From: Suillus spraguei
Lineage: Eukaryota; Basidiomycota; Agaricomycetes; Boletales; Suillaceae
NCBI GenBank assembly: GCA_016800925.1
Contig: JABCPU010000162.1
Span: 62,001 to 126,000, forward strand
Reading direction: 5' to 3'
DNA: 64,000 nt
Each line of letters begins with the position of its first letter. The first letter of the stretch is position 1. Below, one piece after another: positions 19,963 through 32,613 of the stretch. The notes below the pieces were generated by a model that was not told where the DNA came from, ran no database searches, and saw only the letters and a program-made list of their open reading frames with translations. Both the position numbers and the translations under genes were made by a program.

Positions 19963-20028
19963 AGTCCGGTATATGATAGTCCGGATTATTTTGCCTACCT
20001 ACAGGAAGTCACCTGGTTACCTGGTAGA

Positions 20029-20465
20029 GCTGCTCAATTCTAAAAGTTCGTGTTCAAGAGTTTGCCGGTTCGCGAGTTTGCCGGTTCGCGAGTTTGCCGG
20101 TTCGCTGCAAAGCGTCGCCAAACTTTGTCCTAACGGCGTGCAGCACCAGCACTTCAAGTGTAGTGAATTATCTCCAAACAGTCTTAAAGCACATCATGAA
20201 GGTCATGCTTCCATTTTTAAGTGAGAGATGGCTATATTATATGATATTCACGAACATACTAGTAAAAGGTTCAGGAATGTGAATGATGAGGTTTAATGAG
20301 GTTTGGGACGTGCTTTAAGACTGCTTGTAGATAACTCACTACACTGAACGTTGGTGCTGCGCGCTGTAAGGTACAAGTCCCGTTTAGGACAAAGTTTGGC
20401 GACACTTAGCAGCGAACCGGCGAACTCGGCTCCTAGTTGAACACGAACTTTTAGAATTGAGCAGC
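20029..20465. mobile_element. fold-back (MITE-like) element, about 437 bp
   Basis: The left arm (20029-about 20190), starting GCTGCTCAATTCTAAAAG, is an imperfect reverse complement of the right arm (about 20305-20465), with a ~115-nt loop. The left arm carries a triple tandem GAGTTTGCCGGTTCGC that is single in the right arm. No coding capacity. Arms this long and similar suggest a non-autonomous fold-back transposon. Confidence 0.7.
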
Positions 20466-20598
20466 CCAACTGGGCGTTCATCGGGCAATCGTTGTCCATT
20501 CATATCGGCACTGATATTAGGTACTCGTATTAATGCAGATTCGTGAACAACTGGAGTACGGTGGCAGGCAACAAGCTACACGGCATACATAATTAACA

Positions 20599-23028
20599 CT
20601 AGAGGTGAGATTGAGGAGTAAGGGACGTAAGTGCATCCAGGCTTGTCATCGAGCTGAGGTCATCACCATCGTCAGCGTCCGTATTATCTAGTCTACGCCT
20701 CTTGCCAGACAGGGTGACTTCTACCCCCGAGGCAAATAACGACTGAGACTTCGTGACCAAGACTGGCTCATACTTGTCCTCCCGTTGAAGTTTTTGCAGC
20801 ACGGCACCATCTTTGGCAGGCCAACCAAATAGATCGAGGTACTTGTTGAAGATGCCTACCACAGCGTCATGCGAGTCCAGAACCTTCATACCCATGTTCT
20901 TCTTGTAAACAGTGGAGTCCGTCATCATCTCATGTGAAGCTGTCAAAAACTCTGGTACGACAGGGACTTCTTGCACTGCTTTCTCATACGCGAGCTGGAA
21001 TTTGTCAAATACCATTTGCTGACGCTCAGTAATCCGAGTGTACCGATGCGAGAAGAATTCGGCAAGGTCGTGGATAAGACTGTCAAGCGGTGTGCAGTCG
21101 ATATACATAACATTGGGAAGGGTACTTCTCCCGATGAGCCAATCTGTTTTCGAGGCTGATCCGGGTGAGGCTTCGAAAAGCTGTGTGATGAGTGATGTCC
21201 TGCGAAGGACGTCCATGCAAGTATCCTTGTACATAAGAGCCGTCCACAGAACGACGTAAAAGCTGGACTCGAGATCATCCTTGACCGTATGTATGGCATA
21301 TTTATGCTCGACGAGGTACGCAGACATGAAGTGCCAGGTTCCCTTAGTCATAGCAGAATTAGTACATGATGTAAAGCGCACGGAATAAACATACCGTGCG
21401 TGTTGTTTGTCGGGGGCCCTGAATGTTAAGTAACTTTGATAGGTCCCAATCAATTAGGTAGCCCTCCCCTTTGTAGATGACGACGTTTCCAACACTAAGG
21501 TCCCGATGTAATACCTTTGCAAGTTCAAATGCGTCCTTGTGAGCTGCGTTGATAGATCATGAATAATATATATGTGAATTTAAATAAATACGTACCAATC
21601 AGTGCATCACGCACAGACACAACAAGTTGACGAGAACTCTTAAAGTCAGTCAATTTTGTGCCCACAATATCGAGAACCAGACGGTGTAGAGTGTGCGGGG
21701 TGAGAGGTAAGTGGGGACTTGCCCATTGAGCGCATCCGAACTTAGCGGTCTGAGTAGATTGCTGAGGGATAGAGGGGGGTACATCATGATATGCGATGCA
21801 ATTTGGGATATGGGAAACCTTGTGCGACTTCAACAGTTTGTAGGTCTCGCCTTCCGGTAAGACATCGGGTAATGATACCCGCCAGGAATCTTTGAACATT
21901 ACGACCTTCTTCTTGACAAGGTCAAATGCGGGACACGCGCGTGTCCAGCGGCCAACAGGTGAATGAGATTTCGTGGCAGGTTGGGGAATGATCAATGTGA
22001 GCGAGCCAGAGCCCTCGGCATTAGGGACATCGACTTTGAGCATACGAGTGGTATTGGGAATATTTAACGATAACCTTGCGATGGAAGCCTCCTCGTCGCT
22101 GGCAAGCGTTACGGAAGTATCGACGCCACGCATTTCAGGTGACGCTCGTGCGTAACGATGAAAGAAATCAGCCAAGTGTGGTTCGTTGTTGTAGTCGATG
22201 GCGCTAGTGACGATGGCCCCCTCCCTATCCCATCTGATAATGCGAGCGCGATCACGCACGATCAGGAGAGAGAATGCGTGGGTACGGAACTGGGTGCCGA
22301 GCTGAGCTGCAGTATAGCTCGTTATTTGTCCCAGCGTGTCCATACCCTTCTCTGTGCGGGATATAACGCTATTAACTCCAGAAGGGTCGCAGAATGCGTC
22401 GTGGGAGTATGACCATTTGAATTCGATGATTATTTCTGTTGCAGAAACATCGCAGTTGCGCGATGAAGGTTCACGTCCATCGGGATACACGCAGACGTCC
22501 GGCTTGATATTGAACACCGCTGAATCTATTTTCGAGCAGTTTTGTGTGTCTGGGTGATTGTGAGTGTCAACAAACGACAATTGAGGAGCGAAAGGTTTGA
22601 TGGTGTTAATCTAGGTTAGGCTGTCAATAACCCCACTGTTGTATGTGTGGGGGGGTACTCACGAAGGGTTTATAGGCATGTTCCTCATTTTTAACGGAAA
22701 TCATATCGCTGAATGCGCCAACAACAAAATTGAAGGACGAGGGATCATAGTCAGGAATCTGAGAAGTCGGGAGAAATTCCTGGAGAAACTCCCCAACTGG
22801 CATCGGGCCAACAAAATAACCTTTCATCTCTTTACCCATAGCGTTGATAGTCTCAATGCGGCACCGTGTAAGAGTCGTAAAGGGCAGCATGGTGGAGCTG
22901 TCCCGTTTGATAGGAGTATCGACGATGTCATTGGGAGCTAGATGGGAGCCTTCCGCAATAGGAAGCCTTACTGGTTCTGCGGTAGGGGTGCCTTCAACAG
23001 GCACCGCAAGGTTGGGGATAACGTCCAT
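20599..23028 (-). CDS. FunK1-type fungal protein kinase, 757 aa, 4 exons
   Basis: Exons 23028-22663, 22610-21596, 21543-21395 and 21342-20599 join in phase (introns of about 52 nt) to give 757 aa. The N-terminal region has GPMPVGEFLQEFLP, then a nuclease-like-looking segment (KPDVCVYP, IIIEFKWS) usual before the kinase domain in this family. Kinase motifs are a lysine in KDSWR, a glutamate in EGETYKLL, the catalytic loop HRDLSVGN and the metal-binding IDWDLSK. The last has DWD in place of DFG; FunK1 kinases normally vary here (DFD), so activity is still plausible. The C-terminus has a basic KRRRLD. FunK1 kinases are expanded in mushroom-forming fungi, with unknown substrates. The start is supported by a TATA box at 23152-23160. 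This is one of the intact genes here. Confidence 0.85.
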
Positions 23029-23151
23029 AATGTGTACAGCCTGGGGTATAATGGGTATGTATGTATATACAAATGACTAACGGCAAAAACCGGACCGTGG
23101 TGATATATTCCAAAAGGAGGAAGAAGAGAAAGACGTAGGTCACATTTGGGG

Positions 23152-23160
23152 CCTTTTATA
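23152..23160 (-). promoter_or_regulatory. TATA box of the FunK1 kinase gene
   Basis: The minus strand reads CTATAAAAGGCC about 125 nt upstream of the ATG at 23028. This supports the chosen start and argues against additional upstream coding exons. Confidence 0.5.
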
Positions 23161-23339
23161 GTGAATGAGACTCAGTCCGGATTTTCCCGGACTTCTCACG
23201 GGCCCACCGACTATTCATGTTGAAAGAAGTCTGATTCAGTCCTATTCATTGTGAGACATAACACGGGAAAAAAGGGGAGGGGACATACCCGACACAAAGA
23301 CACAACAACAATGTGCTGTGGAGAAAAGATCCAATGTGC

Positions 23340-23600
23340 AAAATAAGATACTACCCACTCGGGCTTGACAATTTCAAGATGGTCAGCGAGCGCCGGGAAG
23401 TGAGGGTAGTGGCGGAAAGGGTCAGGGTAAGAGTATAGGAGGTAACATTAAATGTTGCTCACCTTATTGAAAGCGGTAAGAAATTCACCGAGTTTATCCA
23501 TCGGAATATGGCTGGCCGAGACGTGCTGTTTGTTGAAATCGATGTCGTTTTCCAGTACGTGCTTCTCCTGTATTGATTAGGTTATTTTGGTGGATTCGAA
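23340..23600 (-). other. exon-like blocks of unknown origin
   Basis: Two minus-strand blocks look like coding exons bounded by splice signals: one around 23580-23466 (HIPMDKLGEFLTAFNK) and one around 23420-23358 (ADHLEIVKPEW). They could be a 5' relic of another FunK1-like gene. I found no convincing start or junction. The rest of 23029-23960 shows no gene. Confidence 0.3.
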
Positions 23601-23961
23601 GATCGATAACCTCGATGGTACCTTGAAATTCTATCTTCTCCGTGGTGTTTGTTTGTTACCAGGATAGGCAGGGAAGTCGACCGAGTGCCGAAATGCCAAC
23701 GTTCGTTGTAGAGGATTATGCAGACAAGACAGACGTTGGCGTGCAATAATAAATACGGTTTGTAGGACAGTATATTGGTCGATGAGATATCTAGTTCGAA
23801 TTACAGACTAGAGATCAGGATAGAGTAGAACGTCGATGATGGTTGGCGAAGGTGAGGATGACGGTACGCAACATATCAACTTCCAAGGTTATTTCCGGAT
23901 CTGGGAGTCCGACGTGTAAGTGGCCCGAACAGTATAGATTGGTACTTATTGCGCATGTCAG

Positions 23962-24689
23962 TTAGCAGTGTATATACCAGAAGACTCGAAGATCAATAGA
24001 TCCATCGGTACTGAGTATTCCGTACACAACTGATTGATGTTGAGTCAAAAAAAAAAAAGAAGAAGAAAAAAAGTAATTCAAGTTCGCGTTGAGCCGAAAA
24101 CTGACGCGGCGCGTAGGAGTGGCCAAGTCGCGCAAGTCGACGTCTGTGAGCGCTAACAAAGCAGGTGAAGGGGGTGGTTGATCGCTTTGAGGGGTGTGTT
24201 GACCAGTGGGTCAGGTGTGTCGGTCATTACCTCTACATCGCGCATGAGGGAGGGTGTGTTGACCAGTGGGTCGGGTATGTTGGTCAATACCTCGACATCG
24301 CGCATTAGACGGGCAGTGACTGTGGCATCCTGACTCAGGAGGACAGGGTCTATGGGGATCTCGTCGCGTGCTGAGTTCGATAGAGCTGCAGCATCAGGTT
24401 GTGGTTCTGGGTGAGTTATCCGACGACGTTTTCGGGGAGCCTTGTCTTGCGAGTCTACGTCGGCAGGTTGCTGATTCTGAGCCTGTTCTTCTTTCATGCG
24501 TTTACGCCATGCGCGTTTGTTGGCGGTGTTCCGTTCTTTGATCTCTCGTGCCCTGTCAGGATTGAGTTTCTGTTTGGCGTGCCATCTTCTAACGCGCTCG
24601 CGTTGCCGTTCCTCGGGGGTTAGGTCTGATGCGGCTAGATCAGGATGGGTAAGCCTGGGCTTCTTGGTGAGTTTTTCGGGCTGTTGCAT
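23962..24689 (-). pseudogene. 5' fragment of a JmjC-gene paralogue
   Basis: The frame from ATG 24689 starts MQQPEK and closely parallels the first ~200 residues of the JmjC gene at 631-2834, with the same basic region (ERQRERVRRW) and the acidic-hydrophobic repeats around DVEVMTDTPDPLVNTP. The frame shifts near 24155 and continues (LALTDVDLRDLATP) before entering an A-rich, unrelated stretch near 24060. No JmjC core is present. Directly upstream are modules E and B, as at the intact gene, so the duplication included the promoter region. Confidence 0.8.
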
Positions 24690-25310
24690 TTTATTTCAAC
24701 AAGGAATTTCCTTGTTAAGATGATGCTAAGCGTGTTAGGGTATGATATGGGAGAATGTAGTTAGAGGGTGTTGACTTGGAATGAAATGGTAGGAGAAGGT
24801 CGGTCGGGCAAACAATGCCACATTTGTCGGAATTTTAAATCGGACATACGTACTAGGAAAGTACACGCATTACATCCATTGTCAAGTCCATGGTGTGCGG
24901 TTGTGATGAGAATGATACGGTCAAGTTATAGGAGTTAATTAGACTACAGCTTAATAAGTTGAGTAGGAATGTAGTAGCCAGTATGTCCTCAAAGTCGTCG
25001 CCAAAGTCCAATCAGTGTTGTGGTATTGTCCTCAAAGTCATTATACATACTCAAAGTCATCGTACGTACTCAACGGTGTTGTATTGGTGTTGTACATATC
25101 CAAGTTATTATACTCAATGACGTTGTACATATTCAAAGTCATTATATACATACTCAAAGTCGTCATACGTCAATGGTGTTGTACATACTCAAAGTTGTTA
25201 TATATACTCAAAGTCATCATACTCAAAGTCATCATACGTACTCAAAGTCATCATACGTACTCAAAGTCATCATACGTACTCAAAGTCATCATACATACTC
25301 TTGAGGAGTA
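24690..25310. repeat. modules E and B upstream of the JmjC fragment
   Basis: 24690-24980 resembles 2835-3160 (module E). About 24980-25310 is an expanded module B array; its last units are near-perfect 19-bp repeats of GTACTCAAAGTCATCATAC. Modules C, A and D do not follow; instead the array runs into the 3' side of an unrelated gene fragment. Confidence 0.8.
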
Positions 25311-25753
25311 CGTATCCGAATTGTAAACGATCCCGACTGTGAACGAACCAGTGAATAACTCTCGTGAGGCAGAGGTGACGTACTGACTTGATAGTCACAT
25401 CGTGGTCGTCGTCCTCGTCATCGTCATCGCAACGCCTATCGTTCTCGCCTATCATGTCCTCGATGTTGTCGAACAACGTAACTATCCGTCTGATAGCTCG
25501 TCCTTGCGACATGGTGTAGTTTATCTCCCTGATAATAGTGAGCGTACCGCACTAGATGCTACTAACGAAAGAATCCATACCTTTTTTTCACCGCCTGCCC
25601 CGATTCAAGCACTTGAAGCTTCTCCTCCAAATCAGCAATCCTCCGTCTCTGTCGAGCATTCTCAGATGTCGGCACTGCTATGGACGATGTTGCGGCAGGT
25701 TGTGGGGCCTGCGACGACACTCCAGACTGGAAGTCGTTCTCCGACTGGGACAT
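25275..25753 (-). pseudogene. coiled-coil hypothetical gene, 3' end lost in repeat B
   Basis: Exon 25753-25581 (MSQSENDFQSG, then a heptad-like ARQRRRIADLEEKLQVLESG) splices in phase to an exon from 25528 (MSQGRAIRRIVTLFDN, then an acidic DDDDEDDD). The second exon then reads into module B, so the original C-terminus is missing. Short agaricomycete proteins with a coiled coil followed by GRAIRRIV-like text are frequent and uncharacterised. Function unknown. Confidence 0.55.
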
Positions 25754-25762
25754 GAGCTTCAA

Positions 25763-27329
25763 CAGCGAAGAGAGGGAAAGAGAGATAAGGGAGAAAAAAG
25801 GAGACTGATGATGGGTTGAACTTCATGCAGTTTCCGCTTTATATAATGGCTATCCAGGATCGGCAAATATGTCGCCCAGAACATCGCTTGCCTAGAATGG
25901 AAAGCTAACGGCTAATAACGTCAGTATCTCAGACGCTGAATATAAAGTTGCCATAAAGCCGCTAAGCTTACTTTTTGAGTGATGATGTCCAGTTTGGAAT
26001 AGTACGAAAAACATGCGTCCCATTCGTACATACTGGTCCTCGCTTCCGAGTTAGCTGTCAGCGTCTCGGTTGACTGTGCATGTGGCATGTGCATTGTCAC
26101 AATTACATGACCGTCACCGCTCCCGCTGAAACATGCGGAACAAGCGCATACTAGAGCTCGATTCAGTAGAAATGTAGGCAAACAACTACTGGCAAAACAG
26201 TATTGGCATATTCGCATAATTGGCGGGTCAGTGTACACCCGTACCAACGGTGGCGGGTATGGTGTGGCTTCAGAGACCCGCGGGTTCACCCGTGCTCAAC
26301 CCTAAGATTCTGGGTTAGATCATGATGATAGGAAGTTACTCAGTTATGACTCACTGAGAGACGCGCCCAGAATCAGTCTCCTCCATCTCTCTTTTGTAAT
26401 GTACCTGTTATTATTAGTATTTGCGGAAGTTTCGAGTTTCAGGCTACTTAACACTGCGGCCAATGATAACAAATGCATGTATATGGAATCTGGATGCTGG
26501 TGGTCAGTAACATTAATGAATATTCGGAGTTTGGCCCTGATTGACAAAGGCACCTCATCCTAATATATACAAACAACGTCTTTGTACGAATCGTACTAGT
26601 AATTACCAGCGCTTGAATCTAGTAGATGGCGACATTACTCGGGAAACCCAAGGCAAAGAGATGATGCATGACCCTCATAGCAATCACGCGGGTCCCACCC
26701 AGGCTATAATCGCATCCAACATCCCCTACGATATAATATCCACTAACCTACAAACAGACTAGTACTAAGTAATTCCGATTTACCCTGCCGTCAATCTTAA
26801 CACCTGTCCCACATCTTCAGGCGTGACTTGAAGACTTCTACTGAGTCATAGTCGCACTTTGGACATCGTTCAACGGCGTAAGGGCCCGGGAGGTAAGGTT
26901 GATTTTGTTGACATCCCTGTTATCTTTGTAAACCGTGACAAACACCAGAGCTATGACACAATGATATTGACACTTTCCATTAAGAGTGTGCGCTGTAAGT
27001 GCTCTGTGATTCAGAAGATGAAAGTAATTTGTTAGTACGTTTCTACTATACTCGACAAAAGGGACTATTCCCGATTTTCAACGTCAGTGGAAAGAGGATT
27101 TTGTCACCTATGCCCTGACGTGTGGGAATAATTACGCTTTCAAAAAATTGTACAATCGATGAATGGCGATAGTGATGTCATTGGAGTCAGGAACTGGGGC
27201 TTCCCAGCGCGACTACAGTCGGTAGTGATTCGGCCGACTGAGAAGAAACATTGGTATTACATACTACAAGCAATGCATGATATGCTTAGTTAGCCTAGAT
27301 TACATCGTACGTCAGATAAGTACCGTTGA
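25763..27329. other. no supported gene
   Basis: Several small frames exist on both strands (for example minus 26289-25921), but none shows conserved motifs, splice structure or a recognisable composition. One ACTAGTACT motif is at about 26758. Confidence 0.35.
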
Positions 27330-29069
27330 TCAAGCTTTTCGGTACATGCCAGACATCATTCGATCAAAGATCAACTTTTGATCACCAACCAAAGTAGAAA
27401 TATATTCCATATACCGATTATACGCCACCTCAACTCCGTTAATCGGGAAGTCATTGGCAGCTGCATTGACCCAGCCTGCGTGTGGGAGTCTCTGTAGTTC
27501 CCTACGACATATCGCTGCCGAGAAGGCGAAGGCATGTTCAAACCGAGTTTTCCAGTTACCTGTTTCCACGCAAAGATAATCCGAGTATTTCTTGTCTACC
27601 AGGACATATTCCAATAGGGCAGTGACTGAAGGGTGCGCCAATGGCACCTGGAATGATCCGACGTGACCGCCGTTCTCCACAGGCACCTGAAATTGATCGT
27701 AAAATGTCAGGGAAACACGAGTGTTATAGTAGTTTACTTACCTGGATAGGTACATCAAAAGATGAGGCGTTCTCCACCAGATTGCCAACCCTAGCGTCTT
27801 GCGACGCTTGCATGTCCGCCGCATTGGTCATCAACAATTCAGCCAAAGATTGGTTTGATGCGAGCACGACGATCCGAGCTGCTTTTTGAAATTCGGAGTG
27901 AATATTCTTCACAGCTCCCTTCAGCCTGCTGACGAAAGTTTGACCCTCCTGCGTCGTTTTCCATCTCTTGAGGTTGTCTGTTTCTTCGCTGATAAGTCGC
28001 GCCACAAAAAATTGGTAGAGAGTAGTTACCATCAGGACCTATCGCAGCGTCAAGTGCTGCATTCGCCATCGTAGCAATTTCCTCCGAGGGCCGGAACAAG
28101 CCGATCTCAAAGCTTCTCCGTACCATGTCTTTATAAGCCAAATTCTTCAGGTTCTCAATTACATCCTGTGATACCATGATGGGCTCTGTGTCGGACGCTA
28201 TGCACTTTCCGGTGGGGCGTGCACGCTTTGTATCCCCAAAAACAGTGAACCTTTGGCTATCACGCTTATGACTCTTCCGGATCCTCTTCACGCGGCCCAA
28301 ATTTTCGGTTACATTCGCCTGAAAAGAGTTGATGGGGGAATCCAAGCTATGGGTGTCGGACAAGGAAAAATGAGAGTGAAAATGCTGAGAGTCGAATGAC
28401 GGCGGTGCCTGCCACTGTGGCTGCGAGGGGGGGAGCCCCGAGTTCGAGCCTCCATATTGTGCAGGCACTGGCTGTGGTACAGATGCTTGCCACTGAGGCA
28501 GTGAGGGGGGGTTCAACCCTGAGTCTGAGCCTCCGAATTGTGGGGGAACTGACTGCCACTGCGGCAATGATGGGGGGATTTGCCCTGAGTTCAAAGAGAC
28601 TCCAAGTTGGGTCTGCACCGGCTGTGGGACATGATGTGCCTGTAACTGCGACAGTGAGGAAGGGATTAGCCCTGAGTTCGAGCTTTCAAATGGTGCTGTC
28701 ACTGGCTGCCACTGCGACAGTGATGGGGTGCTTAGCCCTGAGTTCGGGCTTCCAGGTTGCGCCAACATGGACGCCTCAGAATTGAAGCCTGGGTGACTGC
28801 TGCCATGGGCAAGCGTCTGCCATTGCGGCAACGAATAGTTGCCATGATGAAGCCCTGAATTCAAGTTGAAAGAGTCCCGCTCAAGCACTCGAAAACTTAC
28901 CTTGGCCAGTCTGGGTCTGAGGGTCACTGCCACTGCCGCTTCCGTTTGGCATGGTTATCAGGTCGATCTCAGGCTGCAGTGGCTGTGGTTGTATTCCGTG
29001 GCTCGAAGTTGAGTGATCAAACCAAGGCTGGTCACCGAATTGGGTTTGCCATGCCTGCGAGTCTGCCAT
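27330..29069 (-). CDS. DUF6532-like protein with repeat-rich N-terminus, 530 aa, 4 exons
   Basis: Exons 29069-28901, 28854-28030, 27983-27742 and 27686-27330 join in phase (introns of 46-55 nt) to give 530 aa. Residues ~57-220 consist of degenerate repeats of about 20-30 residues built around NSGLNPPSLPQWQ, likely disordered. A basic patch (RVKRIRKSHKR) precedes the C-terminal domain, which begins near AYKDMVRRSFEIGLF and includes LAHPSVTALLEYVL and FEHAFAFSAAIC, a pattern I associate with DUF6532. Function of that family is unknown. The acceptor of exon 3 (GCGAAG) was chosen because the nearby ATCAG acceptor gives a frameshift. The paralogous locus is 14176-15968. Confidence 0.6.
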
Positions 29070-31728
29070 TCTATGCTTGAGTCGACGTGACCAGTGAGAC
29101 AGTTTGACACGATGGTGAAGTCGAAGAAATATTAGTACTACTATATGGTAATATCACAGATTGAAACTCGATTTGTCCGAGTCACTGCCACCGGTAGAGG
29201 GTTAAGTTCTGATAGGTTGGTCCGAGTCGTCCGAGTCGTTCATCACGATTTCTGGCTGATGCCGGGTGTTCACTGAGTTAGTACTAGTAAAAGACTCGAT
29301 GTTTGATTTTCACTTACCTCATCTAACCGCCTGTTAACCCCAGCAACACGATGTGGCCAGACTGGGCAGGAAGCGCCGCGTGATTGAAATTGAAGACGCG
29401 GCAGGGTCACTGTCTTCCAATCAGTGACTGGACCCTAAAGTAATCTCCGTTACCTTGAGGTAGTACTAGTATTACTAGGTTTTTGGGGCTTCAATTCAAT
29501 CATAGCTTGACTAGAATAGCCCCAAATACTACCACCGGTTCTAGATGGCGACCAGACTCTTGGGGGCGACCCGAATCGATGTTTTTGGAAGACACCAGTT
29601 TAAGTCATCTGGTTCAAATGGGACGGTTCTAGCTGTCACACACAAACACCGCTTTGAATCGATTTTGCTTTGCCTCGTGCACAACTCGTGCATGCGATCA
29701 CGACTCGTTGCTCAAGATGTCACGGTGGGATCCGAGTATCGAAGATACTAAAACAAGACATGTTCACAAATAATGATTGTAGTACAACGCCTAGTATGAT
29801 ACAGTGAAGTTCGAATCAAGAAACAGATCCCAAGAAAGACGATGACTCGAACTTAAATATGGTGAAGCCAGTGACGTAGCTTACATGTGTATAGATATCC
29901 TTCGTAAGGACTCATCCACATCTAGAGGTGCACCGACACTGCCATCATTGGGGTGTGATAGTAGTGGATCTGAGACACGAAATCGTTGTGGGATCACATG
30001 TTGAGGAGGTGAAATGGGAGGGCGGCCGCTGTTTCTGCATTGGGAATGTCTCATATTCTGCTAAATGGATCTCCTGTATAAATAAATTGTTATTGTAGCA
30101 AAAAGCAGGAAGACTAACCTCTATACCAGGATCATGATCCTGTTCATCCTGCTGGACAGATTATGAGTTCCAATCCAAGGACAGAGACCTACGAATACCA
30201 CGTTACCAGTAGAACGGGCCTGGGAAGCAAACTCGGACGAGACCGTGACATCCTACCGTGACACACGTATCACATTGGGATAACGTTGTGACTAAGCGCG
30301 AGAATTTCGCTTCCATATAATGTGAATCTACAGGTGCGAGTTCTTCGGATTGGAGTTCTTCGGTTCTCGCCGGTTCTCGGTTCTCGCCGGCGCTTCGCTT
30401 TCCTTTTGTTGGCATTGAATGTGCAAACCCTTGTTCAACAATGTCCGCCCATTTGCATTAACGCACGAGGCTCGATCTCATAAAACTGATCAACACATGT
30501 ATACCAAAAGCGGAGCTGACATATGCATATGTTACTCTTGTAAGCAAAACGGAATATTCCAGCGGAGACTTTCCTCGATACCTCCGATGCACAATTTTCA
30601 CTCCTTCAAGTTCGGTTCTCATTCGTTTTTCTACTATGCCTGTTACGACTCGTCTGATTTGAACCCCGCCAACCTCAGGCTCCGATGTTTCAGAATCAAT
30701 TATATGTTCGATCTCCCTTTCTTGTACCTTTTCAGGGTCAGCTGAATCCGAGTCAAGCTCGAGGGTGGAATGGACTTCCACGTCACGGTGGAAGCAATAC
30801 AGTAAGATTCAATCATGTTCAATATGTTTTATTGCGTTCAAAATAGCATATATAACCACTCGCAACATACTACGTTCACACAACTCCAAGGCAGAATTAG
30901 TAGTCTTTGACTGTTACTGCATCCCAAGTAGTGTGTTTCATCTTCATTCTGTTATTTGCACGACTAAATTGTGGCATTCTCCTTCAGAAATACGAGACAG
31001 ACGCAGAAATCAATGAGTGATACTGTTGTACCAATATACATATCCCATCCAGGTTGACGACACTGTCGAAGTTATCAGTAAGTTCACCAACATTATATTG
31101 CACTAGCACGATGGTAGCATCAGGCAGCAGGGGCGGGTAGTTTTGTATTGCCAATATGCTATGTCGAAATGCATTGATTTCCATGTATTTATGTCGAAGC
31201 CAGCAAGCAAGATATTAAAAAATATTCATGTATACAGAATTTTATCTAGTACTAGTCAATGCGTAGGTCGGCGCCGATGCGCATCGTTTTCGCACCGGCT
31301 AGTACTACTGGCGCGTCCATGCAATCATGATACGAAGTGTCATCATGTATATCTAGCATGACTCATCACGTGGAAATGACCGTGTCCGATTTACACTGGG
31401 CATTAAGACCCATCGGATATCAAACTTCCTGATGCCATTGGACAGCACCGTATCCAGACTCGTCCCCGTCTGTCTTTCAAGGTCTGTTCTGCGTTTTCAA
31501 ATTGAATACTATATCAGGCGGTAACGTTGATATTAGTATTGGACCGCATATGGAAAGTCATAGGCTTGTACTTTCTCACTTACTATGGCAATTCGGAAAG
31601 ATCGCATCCTTTCACTAATAATAAGTATTAATACCGCAGTTTATGTTCAAAAGTGCCTTAGCTTTTCAAACTCAGTTATTTCCCACTTGCTCGCCAGCCC
31701 ATACTGAGGCTTGAGCATACGAAGTAGC
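29070..31728. other. no supported gene
   Basis: Only short frames. A minus-strand frame at 30781-30458 begins with an acidic stretch (EVHSTLELDSDSADPEKVQ) but has no other support. Palindromic TAGTACTAGTA-type motifs occur at about 29127, 29280, 29459, 31246 and 31298. Confidence 0.35.
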
Positions 31729-32613
31729 ATGCACTTCCACACTCCTCCAAACTCTACCAGGGGATCTACTCCTGACTATGAGGGTAAGGATGAACTTGGA
31801 CAACGTACCGCTGCCCTTTTGCGCAGTCCCGAGCAGGATGGCCTTCCTGCTCTCGACAGTGCGACTCCGAGTCGTCCTGCCTCACGAAATATACACAACA
31901 CCTTGAAACGTGCAAGGTCACGATCACTTGACTCTACATATGAGTCATCTGATGATGGTATGACTGAACCTATAACCCCTCCTCCAATACTACGCCAATT
32001 ATCTCGTTTTGTGAAGCGCGCAAAAACGGACCCCAAACCATATCAGAGGGATGTTGCCGCCGCACTCGATTCCCTCTTTCTTGAAAATCAATCATGTCCC
32101 GATGACTCTGTGACTGTAGTCCTTCCTCAGGTATGTTTATGTATGTATATTCGCGCATTGCTGGTTGACCCATTTTCGTACTAGGGCAATGTTAAGCTTG
32201 AGCATGACCTGCAACAGTTGTCTCCCGAGGCCGTAGCTCAAGCTGTCGTCACGATGCACGCTGAGGTTGAATTCAGGCGTGTTCGTGCTCTGGCAAGAGC
32301 CCACGAAATCAATGCGACAACTCAACGCTTGAGGTTACTCCACATGGTTCTGGAGGATGAAGGTGAAACATATGCAAATGCTGCCCTAGAACCTTTGGAC
32401 ACTTCGATAGGAGGGTTTGTCAAGTGTGGCACGAAACAGACGAGAGAAGACATTAATTTGGGTGTCGCCGCATATAGTCGAGAGGCGATGTCATTCGCTA
32501 TTGCAGACTCACAGCTGGATCACTTTGAGGGTACTGCTCGTGCGTCTTTTATCCATCCGCTGATGTTGTTGCTGCTGACGAACGTTGACAAGGCACGTTG
32601 TCGGACAAGTTGA
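31729..32613 (+). CDS. unknown helical protein, 276 aa, 2 exons
   Basis: Exons 31729-32130 and 32185-32613 join in phase 0 across a 54-nt intron (GTATGT...TACTAG) to give 276 aa. The first ATG in the open frame (31729) was chosen. The N-terminus is Ser/Pro-rich with a basic KRARSRS. PPPILRQLSRFVKRAK is shared with the decayed paralogue at 16577-17394. The second exon is mostly predicted helix (EFRRVRALARAHEI; EAMSFAIADSQLDHFE). No known domain. It lies on the strand opposite the DUF6532-like gene, as in the other locus. Confidence 0.6.

Noticed and set aside
24980..25310. CRISPR-like array
   Set aside because: The repeats are contiguous 19-bp tandem units without unique spacers, in a eukaryotic genome.
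25921..26289. 122-aa minus-strand frame with several cysteines
   Set aside because: No conserved spacing, splice structure or similarity recognised; the cysteines do not form a known motif.
28396..28785. 129-aa plus-strand frame
   Set aside because: It is antisense to the repeat-rich exon of the DUF6532-like gene and arises from the third-position pattern of that exon.
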